Origin: Microstegium vimineum
Taxonomy: Eukaryota; Streptophyta; Magnoliopsida; Poales; Poaceae
Assembly: GCA_022036555.1 (NCBI GenBank)
Contig: CM039119.1
Coordinates: 25,812,723-25,876,722 of the forward strand
DNA: 64,000 bases
Reading direction: 5' to 3'
Shown piece after piece: positions 56,425 through 64,000 of the stretch. The notes under the pieces are model-generated. The model did not search any database. It was not told where the DNA came from and worked only from the letters and a program-made list of their open reading frames with translations. Every line of letters starts with the position of its first letter. The first letter of the stretch is position 1. The position numbers and the translations under genes were made by a program.

Positions 56425-57366
56425 GTGGATGATATCATCTTTGGTGGTTCTTCTCATGCTCTTGTTGCAAAGTTTGCAGATCTTATGAGCAGGGGATTTG
56501 AGATGAGCATGATGGGAGAGTTGACCTTCTTTCTCGGGTTGCAAATCAAGCAAACCCGGGAAGGGACGTTTGTGCACCAAGGCAAGTACACGAAGGATAT
56601 CCTGAAGAAGTTTGACATGGGTGAGGCAAAGCCTCTTTCGACGCCCATGTCGACTACGACTGCCTTGGATGCTGACGAGGAAGGAGAGGTGGTGGATCAG
56701 ACGGAGTACCGAAGCGTGATCGGGTCGCTCCTGTACCTGACAGCGACTCGGCCAGACATTCAGTTCGCCGTCTGCTTGTGTGCGCGCTTTCAGGCGTCGC
56801 CGCGTACTTCGCACAAGCAGACGGTGAAACGCATCATGAGGTACCTACACTTCACTCCCGAATTTGTCTTGTGGTTTTCCACCTCCTCCTCTCTTGGTCT
56901 TTGCGGCTATTCCGATACCGATTTTGCCAGTTGACGTCTTGATCGGAAGTCCACGTCGAGGACTTGTCAGTTTCTTGGATCTTCTCTTGTGTTTTGGTCT
57001 TCCCGCAAACAGTCTAGCGTTGCTCAGTCTACCACAGAGGCTGAGTATGTGGCTGCCGCTAGCTGTTGCTCGCAGTTGATTTGGATGATTGCAACTTTGA
57101 AGGATTTTGGTCTTGAGCTTACTAAAGTGCCTCTGCTTTGTGATAGCACGAGTGCCATTAGTGTGGCCAAAAATCCCGTGCTTCATTCTAAGACCAAGCA
57201 CATTGACGTTCGCTTTCACTTTTTGACAGATCACTATGAGAATGGCGACATTGACCTCCGGCATGTCGATACCCAAAACCAGCTCGCAGATATTCTCACA
57301 AAGCCTTTGGATCAAGCTGTGTTTTCTCGGCTTTGGGGTGAGTTGGGTGTTTGCTTTCCTTTTTAG
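56425..57366 (+). pseudogene. pol: SirB RT C-terminus and RNase H
   Basis: It starts at Val-Asp-Asp. The FFLGLQIKQ, IGSLLYLTATRPDI and SDTDFA blocks follow, then TGA 56933-56935 where relatives have Cys. The same frame continues with RKSTS, the STTEAEY block (acidic residues kept), DSTSA and KTKHIDVRFHF to the end at 57364-57366. Confidence 0.88.
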
Positions 57367-58940
57367 AGGAGGAAAGCTTTGTGTATCATAGTTCTTTTTG
57401 GTTCTTCGTTTATCTTTTCTTTAACCTTCTTTCAATTGGTGTCAGTATGCTTTTTCCATCTCATTTGCATTTGTGACATAGTTCATTTTGAGCTTCATAC
57501 CTATAGCCAATATAATGAAACTATGCTCTATTTGAGGTGTTTTATGTGTCTATGGTGTTGCTTAACTTAGACTCTTTTTGATCTTTTGATATACAATAGA
57601 GCTAAGTTAGAAAAGCTTTAAAACTGAATTTAATTCCCTACATCACCTCTAAAATGACACTAGCATGTCTAGGCTTTTTGATGATCCCTTGTGGCTGTCT
57701 TGTATATAGCTTGTATCTATGGCTCTTCATTGTTTCATTCACTTCCATTGAGCAACATGTTTAAACTTGATCTAAAATGAAGTAGCTCTCTGAATAGTGA
57801 ATTGAGAAGATCGAGTTGGGTTTGCATTTGTGAGCACTTCACCGTGTGTTCGAGACTGCTTCCCATATGGGTTGAACTTGAGTGGTGTCGTGGATGACCG
57901 AAACCAGTGTGTTAAGCTCTTTGGCTTCGCCCGGTTGATAAGTGGCATCACTTTGCTCACAACCACTCGCATACATTTGTAATGTGCCTAAAATTGAATT
58001 TTGCTGCAAAACTCTGAAAAATGAAACTCTTTCAGTTTGGGTCATTGGCTTGTTGTATGAACTTTTCTACGGATAGTTTTACTCGCTATACATGAGATAG
58101 TTTGTGAGGTTGATCTTATCTTGTATGCCATGTTTAGTTGTCCTTAGTAGGTGATACCCTTTCTCTGCTCACACATGTAATCTTCTCTAAACTAGCTTCT
58201 AGAGTGATCTTTAGCTCAACTAGAGTCTTTGTTGGGCACTTAGCGCTTTTCCTATTCTCACAGGATCACATCACTTAGAGCATCCTTTCATTGTCTTAGC
58301 TCTATGTATGAAGCTTTCGCACTCATCTTGCATTTCATGGCTTTTGTGGCCTTTCCTCGAGTTTTGAGCTTTGATGAGCTACATGTGTCAACAAGGGGGA
58401 GAGATGTGCATTCCACTCCATCTACACTTAAGGGGGAGAGTTGTGCATAGTGGGGAGAGATTTGTGGTCAAGGGGGAGAAAATGTGCTTTTGTGAAAATC
58501 TTGCATTTTTGGCTCTTTTTATTCTTCTTGGTATCTTGAGTGTGCTTTTGCTCAGGGGGAGTTTTTGCTAGATGTGTTGAGCCTTTGCCTCTTCTGGAGG
58601 GTCTAGCTTGTTTTCTTGGCTCCGACAGGTTTCGATTGGTCTTCTGTGCCTTTTGTGCTTCAATTGGTATCTTGGAGAGTTTCTTGCCGTATGGCGTTTG
58701 GTATCTTGGCTTGCTAGCGGTGTTGAGCCTGTCGCTGCCTCTTCTTGAGGGATAGCTTTGTTTTGCTTGGTTGCGTCGAGCCATTGCCCATGTCTTTGGG
58801 AACCAACTTTTGGATGTGTTTTGCTTCTCTCAAGTGACCCCGTTTTGGCTTTCTTAGCTTTTGGTCATTTGGAGAGCTCTACCTTGTGGCTCAAATCTGA
58901 AATGCACTTGTGTTGACAATGCACTCATCAAGGGGGAGAT
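57367..58940 (+). other. SirB pol-to-LTR spacer with repeated polypurine tracts
   Basis: There is no credible gene. AAGGGGGAG-type tracts occur near 58393, 58430, 58469, 58553 and finally 58929-58938 beside the LTR. Several TTGGTATCTTG-like short repeats lie between. This is the Sirevirus pattern also seen in SirA. Confidence 0.78.
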
Positions 58941-59784
58941 TGCGAACACATGGTTGATATGTGCCCATGATGTTCAGTTTTGTGATGAGTGATTTCCCAA
59001 CACTTGAGTATTTCAGTTTGAGCGGTTTATACTAATCCTTTGCGAAAGCAAATGTGTGCCTGTCTATCGGCTTGTGGTGTGCAGGTGCTATGCCCGGAGA
59101 CAGTGGTCAATGGCGTGGAGAAGGTCGAGTAGAGGCTTGCCGTGCCGATGGACTGAGAGTGGTGAAGGGCGGAAGCGGGGCTTGGACAGAGGGACCATGG
59201 GCGCCAGAGGACTAGCTATGGTGGCTAGTACTTGGCACCGGCGAGCGCGAGAAGACATGGAGGTAGACCGTGTTGACCAAGTCAAGACAACAGTCGAGCG
59301 AGTCGAGCGGGAGGCTCAGGGGACTCGAAGCCGCGCCAGGCGATGACAAGGTGGCACATGTCGAGCGGTTTGGTGGTTTGGGCCTCAAAACCATCGGAGG
59401 ACGGTTTCCATGCTTGGGCCTCAAAACTCGGGGTTCGGTAGTTGAGCCCAAAGCTACCGGTGGCGGGTTTCGCGGGTTTGCGCCTCAAAACCCGGGCAGA
59501 GCTTCCAAGGAAGTGGGGATGGCACGTGGCGGAATCCTGGAGGTTGCATCGAGGCGACGGCAACTCCTGGCAGGAAGCGAGGCCGTCCATTCAAATCGAG
59601 GAAGATTTTTTCCGGAGCTTGGACTGCAATGCTTAGGCTAGGTAGTTCACTCATGTATCTGGGGGGGTCTTTGGGAAATAACCAAAGCCCGATAAGTAGG
59701 GGGTGAAGGGGTATCCCTCATCCCATCTCTTGCATTTCCACCTCCCACCTAAATTCCTAGGTTTTCCCTTCCCCTAGCTCTTCT

Positions 59785-60083
59785 TGCTTGAGATCCACCG
59801 TGTCTCTGGTGTAAGAACTTGAGATTGTTGCGAGGAATCGGAGGACGTAACCTCCGTACGCCATGGTGCCTTTGATTTCTTGATCGTGTCCCTGCCTTGC
59901 TTGTGTTCTTTGCTTTTTGCTTTTTGCTCCCCTTTGTTCCTGAGATGAGATCTCTTTGTAGGGCGTAGCTCTTGCAAATCTGTTTGAACCAAGTTGTTCG
60001 TATTCGAGAGGAGCATCTTTGCACCGAAGGATCCATCCTCAAACCTCTCGAGTACGCAGATCAGGCGATTTCTTTGTTGGGTT
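59785..60083 (+). other. Segment present in SirB 3' LTR but not in its 5' LTR
   Basis: About 300 bp lies between CTCTTCTTG and TTGTTCTTGAG. In the 5' LTR these flanks are directly joined at about 36898-36912 through the shared bases TTCTT. A deletion in the left LTR by microhomology is the simplest explanation. I see no gene in it. Confidence 0.7.
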
Positions 60084-60518
60084 CTTTGTTCTTGAGTGTT
60101 CCCCAAATTTCTTCTCTTTCCTTTATTCTAGACCAAATTGAGCGATGATTTCTTTGGGATAGCTCCCCAACTGCACTAGGATCATGCCTACAAAGTTTGA
60201 TTGCAGTTGGTGATCATTTGGTCAAGTTTTGGAAAGATTTGGTGGAGAGAAAATCTTTTTCATGGGTTTTCTGCATTCTGCTCGAGAGCTCCGGACAAGG
60301 CTCCGGACTACCCTGACATAGGCTCTGAACTATGCCCATTGGTCCGGTGGTCTAGTTCAGGATGTGAACAGAGCAGGTCTTTTGTTCAGAAGGCTCCGGA
60401 CGAAGCTCCGAACTACCAGGTTACAAGCTCTGGACCATTGTCCATTGGTCCGGTGGTCTTGACCAGGTAGACAGTAGAGCAGCAGAAGGCGTCAGACCAG
60501 AAGGGTTGGTCTGACGGT

Positions 60519-63176
60519 TGTCACACCTAGTTTTAAAGACAAAACAGGATGCAATAACCTTATATGTGCCCAGAGATCAGTCACACACATAAGCCGACAA
60601 ATTATCAAAAATGAACCATCACAAGTGTTTATTACATAGCGAATAAGTATCTAATTAATGTTTATTACATAACAACGGAAATATATGATAACTCTCGCGA
60701 AGCTCCATAGCACAGGGACGTCAACTGGTTGACCCCAAACCTAGTAGTCCTCTGGATACTCCTCATAACTCTGATAATCCGGTACCCATCCAGGATTTTT
60801 ATCCAAATATAGAAAAGAAAGTAAACAAGTGTAAGCACTTATAGTACTCAACAAATATATATGGGGTTCATGAGGCTCAAAAAGTATGACACTAGTTTAC
60901 TGCGATAAGCATTTTAATTTGTAACAAAACTTTATAAGTGGTAGATCAAAGTTATGCTTAAGCTCCCAATTTAAATTGCATGATGATATAAACAAGAGAA
61001 CAAGTAACATAATGTCATGATAAAGTGATTCATAAAGATAAATAACGAGTAACCAAAGTTTCTGTGAGTTTTCCGGGCCGCTCGTGTCTGTGAGCACGGC
61101 TGATATACCAGTTTTTAACACTCTACAGAGGTTGTACACTTTACCCATGAGTCGTGTTACCCATATGCCCGGGTTTATAACTCCCAAAACACTTCCGAGG
61201 TGAGAGGGCAGGGTACACTATGAAGTCTTTAAAAGGGGCTCGCTGACATACCACAGACATACGGATCCACGGGCAAGGGGTATACGGGAGCCCCAGGATG
61301 GTACACACGCGCAGCGGTAACCACTCCAGCCGCAACCCGCAACCGCGCGTCAATGGCAACTTTCGTGAACTGCCGCATGCGAGAGAGTGACCCTAATATT
61401 GAACTAAAGCCAGAGCCATGTAGCTCTCATGGTTGTACTGTATGTCCCAGCTTTTGCTGAAAGATAGGGTCCTAAATCCATGTTGCTAAAAAGTCAAGTT
61501 TTACTTCATCATTTCATGTAGTCATTAATCAAGATTAAAGGATCATGCTTATTTAAATGGAGCACTAGCAATAACTACCTAGATACAAATAGCCCATAGG
61601 ATTTCAAGGTTCAAGGTAATAATTCTAGGTAACCTATGGTAACAAAATTAGACACATGCATATGATTTTAAAAGTTTATAACATGCAATCATACAGAGGC
61701 ATAACATGCAAACAAACAAAGGCTATAGATTAGAACAGTACACCAACCATAATAAAACAAGATTAAAAGTTTATAAAACAAATCTACGTCTCACTACGAT
61801 CACATAGACGTTCGAATCACGAAAAACGGAGCTATAACAAAGAAGATATGAACTAAACAAGTTTCATAAATTAAACCAGAGATTAAAAGAGATTAAGTGA
61901 TTAACTGTTTTTAAAAGTTGTCTAACATGAACTATGAACTAACTAACACGTAGATTACGTCGATACAAATCTAACGCAATTTGAATGGGTGAAAACGGAG
62001 TTAAAATGAGCATTTTAGAAGCATTGGAAATTGAGTGGCAATTCTGTAAATAGGATTTTCTTTTTATTTTCGAAATAAAACAAAACAGAAAGGGAAGTAC
62101 GTCTTTCAGCAGAGAAGACGTGATCTCAGATTACGCCAAGGGATGGCGGGTTCAGACTTAAAAAGGTGCGGGGTTTCTTTTATAAAAAATGTCGGCCGAA
62201 AGGGTATGAGGCTCTGTGGTCCACCCGATTTCAGATGAGCGGCCAAGATTAGAAGGGAGAGGGGTAGGGCGGCGCACGGTGGCCGGAGACAGGGGCGCGG
62301 TGGCGCCATGGCTGGAGATGGGCGGCGCAGAGCAATCCGCCGCCTCGGTGCACTATTTTCGACGCTGAAAGGACCGAGAGAGAGAGGGGAGAACGGCGAA
62401 CACTACCGCAGGGCTGGTTCTTCCGATTGCGCGCGAGGGTGAGCTGCTCACAGCGGAGAGGCGGCTCTGCATTGCCGGCGGGTGCGGACAGGGTCCAAGC
62501 AGATGGGACAGAGGGAATGGAGAGGGAGAGCGAGTTCCTGGGGGCTTTCTTACCGACACGCGAAGCTCGGGGAGCAGAAAGGCGGAGCGGAGGTGCTCGG
62601 TGGCAGAGAGACGACGGTGGCGGTTCTGCTCAGCATGCGTCGAGAGGGCGGGGTGAGGGCGGTGTGGCGTTGGGCGCTGCTTAAATAGCCCGGAGGCATA
62701 GCTGTGAAGGAAAGGGGGATCACCGCGGCGTCAATCGCGCTCGGCAGAACGGAAGGCGTCCACGCGGGATGGAAAACGGCGGCGCCAGAAAGGAAAGGAG
62801 GGAAGGAGGAAGAAGGAAAGGAAGGTGGGGTGTGCTGGGAAAGGAGGGGGGGAAGGAGGGGCCTGCTGGGCTGGGCCGAGGGAAAAGCCTGCGGGCCAAA
62901 AGGAAGAAAGAGAGAGAGAAGGGAAAAATGTATTTCTTTTTTTTTAATTTTCCAGAATTCAAATCATTTTCAAAACTCCAAATGAAATCAAGTTTGAATT
63001 TTGAAAGAGCAATACAAAATTCTATGCACCAGCATGTATGCAACAAAAGAGTTTCTACTTGTGATAGTTTTATTTTATGAAATTGTAATTATTTTCCCTA
63101 GGTTTTAATGCCCACCAAAAATGCATTTCAGTTACTTTTAATCTATTTTGAAAAATGCAAATTTTAGGGTGTTACA
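60519..63176 (-). mobile_element. Solo LTR of a Tekay-like gypsy element inside SirB 3' LTR
   Basis: On the minus strand it runs from TGTAACACCCTAAAA to GGTGTGACA, 2658 bp, flanked by the perfect duplication ACGGT (60514-60518 and 63177-63181). It has the same layout as the TekA and TekB LTRs: an AT-rich head, a GC-rich island (about 62200-62920) and an AT-rich middle. No internal domain remains, so it is a recombination product. Open frames in the GC island occur on both strands and look compositional. Confidence 0.92.
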
Positions 63177-63488
63177 ACGGTGGGCGTCGGACCAAGTGTT
63201 CGAAGGCCTGGTGCTCACTGCATGGTTTTAGGAAGCTGGTGAAAGCGTTGGACTAAAGGCTCCGGACCTTGTGCTTTGGTCCGAAAGTCATGACAGGGTG
63301 GTCCGAATGTCCTTTGAGAAGCGTTGGACCAAAGGCACCGGACCTTGTGGTATGGTCCGGAGGTCTTGACAGAGTGGTCCGACGGTTGCTGTTTTCGCGT
63401 GTTTTGGCTTGGGTTCTTGCCTCTTCTCGTAGGGGTTGAGAACTTGGTTTTCAGGGTTTCCGGTGAATTTTCCTCCACTGCCGGTGAG

Positions 63489-63644
63489 CTCTCATTTCTC
63501 CGTTTTCAGGTTTTGGATATGTTTTGCCTCTCTCAAGTGACCCTATTTTGACTTTCTTAGCTTTTGGTCATTTGGAGAAGCTTTAGCTTGTGGCTCAAAT
63601 CTGAAATGCACTTGTGTTGACAATGCACTCATCAAGGGGGAGAT
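63489..63644 (+). other. Internal 3' tail of a second SirB-family element
   Basis: From about 63508 this matches 58809-58940 (GGATATGTTTTGC, then the polypurine tract CAAGGGGGAGAT), so it is the pol-to-LTR spacer end of a related copy. Roughly 20 bp between it and the truncated LTR match neither. Confidence 0.85.
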
Positions 63645-64000
63645 TGCGAACACATGGTGGATAAGTACCCATGTATGTTCAGTTTTGTGATGAGTGATCG
63701 TCCAACACTTGAGTGTTTCAGTTTGAGTGGCTTGAACTAACCTTTGCGAAAGAAAATGTGTGCCTGTCTATCGGCTTGTGGTGTGCAGGTGCTATGCCCG
63801 GAGACAGTGGTCAATGGCGTGGAGAAGGTCGAGTAGAGGCTTGCCGTGCCGATGGACTGAGAGCGGTGAAGGGCGGAAGCGGACTCGGACTGAGGGACCA
63901 TGGGCGCCGGCGGACTAGTTGTGGTGGCTAGTACTTGGCATTGGCGAGTGCGTGAAGACATGGCGGTACACCGAGTCGACCGAGTCAAGACGGCGGACGA
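63645..64000 (+). repeat. LTR of the second SirB-family element (continues off-window)
   Basis: It starts TGCGAACACATGG like the other two LTRs but differs from them more than they differ from each other (for example GGTGGATAAGTACCC instead of GGTTGATATGTGCCC). It is therefore probably an older, independent copy rather than a duplicate of SirB. Confidence 0.88.

Larger units (their letters stand above)
34743..63488 (+). mobile_element. SirB: Sirevirus-type Ty1/copia element with three nested insertions and a truncated 3' LTR
   Basis: The LTRs (34743-37748 and 58941-63488) begin TGCGAACACATGG. A primer site, a two-knuckle gag, protease, integrase, RT, RNase H and a multi-polypurine spacer follow in copia order. 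Insertions are a solo LTR in the left LTR (34829-36140), SirC in RT (42271-56039) and a Tekay-type solo LTR in the right LTR (60519-63176). The right LTR lacks roughly its last hundred bases, and joins at 63489 to the internal tail of another family member. Confidence 0.9.
58941..63488 (+). repeat. SirB 3' LTR, truncated and interrupted
   Basis: It starts TGCGAACACATGG after the polypurine tract and follows the 5' LTR closely. It carries an extra segment at 59785-60083, is interrupted by a solo LTR at 60519-63176, and stops matching at about 63488, before the final hundred or so bases of the 5' LTR (37650-37748). Confidence 0.88.

Noticed and set aside
62427..63080. Overlapping open frames of up to about 108 codons on both strands
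   Set aside because: They lie in the GC-rich island and head of a solo LTR, are compositionally biased (Gly, Arg, Lys), and match no domain that I recognise.
1..64000. Endogenous plant pararetrovirus (caulimovirus) in the nest
   Set aside because: All RT regions have linked integrase and flanking LTRs with target duplications, and no movement-protein-like frame is visible.

Overview
The window is plant nuclear DNA, almost certainly from a grass (Poaceae). It is made entirely of nested retrotransposons plus one small DNA transposon. I found no intact host gene, rRNA, tRNA or CRISPR array. The grass assignment rests on the repeat families: chromodomain Ty3/gypsy elements of the Tekay/Del type with LTRs of 2.7-4.9 kb, three different Sireviruses (Ty1/copia), a Tat-like fragment, a probable Athila-type solo LTR, a PF04195 'putative gypsy type transposon' relic and a CACTA element. 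Element labels (TekA, SirA and so on) are mine.

Left nest, 1-34742, outermost to innermost. A relic with a PF04195-like domain (31418-34742) borders TekB, a minus-strand Tekay-type gypsy element (24086-31417; 5' LTR 27606-31417). TekB is broken in its reverse transcriptase by TatA, a minus-strand Tat-like element (22502-24085, LTR 23615-24085). TatA is broken by TekA, a plus-strand Tekay-type element (1-22501, 3' LTR 17620-22501). TekA's integrase is split by SirA, a complete plus-strand Sirevirus (5593-17170, target duplication AAAGT). SirA's reverse transcriptase is split by a 1273-bp non-autonomous CACTA element (11787-13059, target duplication TTG). The left halves of the outer elements lie outside the window.

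Right nest, 34743-64000. SirB is a plus-strand Sirevirus (34743 to about 63488). Its left LTR holds a 1312-bp solo LTR (34829-36140). Its reverse transcriptase holds SirC, a complete minus-strand Sirevirus with an envelope-like frame (42271-56039, target duplication TAGCA). Its right LTR holds a minus-strand Tekay-type solo LTR (60519-63176, target duplication ACGGT). At 63489-64000 there is a short piece of a second, diverged SirB-family element (internal tail plus LTR).

All the coding regions are retroelement gag, protease, integrase, reverse transcriptase and RNase H. Every polyprotein carries stops or frameshifts, so each copy looks non-autonomous today. SirC is the best preserved, with an 845-codon protease-integrase-RT frame and LTRs differing at scattered sites. 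Points worth a second look are: CGGAC-core arrays in three different Sirevirus LTRs, one repeated inside SirC upstream of its envelope-like frame; that frame being free of frameshifts but holding six stops; a CACTA element carrying a promoter-like and 5'-exon-like insert; an exon-like ending shared by the LTRs of TekA and TekB; and a recurrent apparent CAG-to-TAG decay signature.
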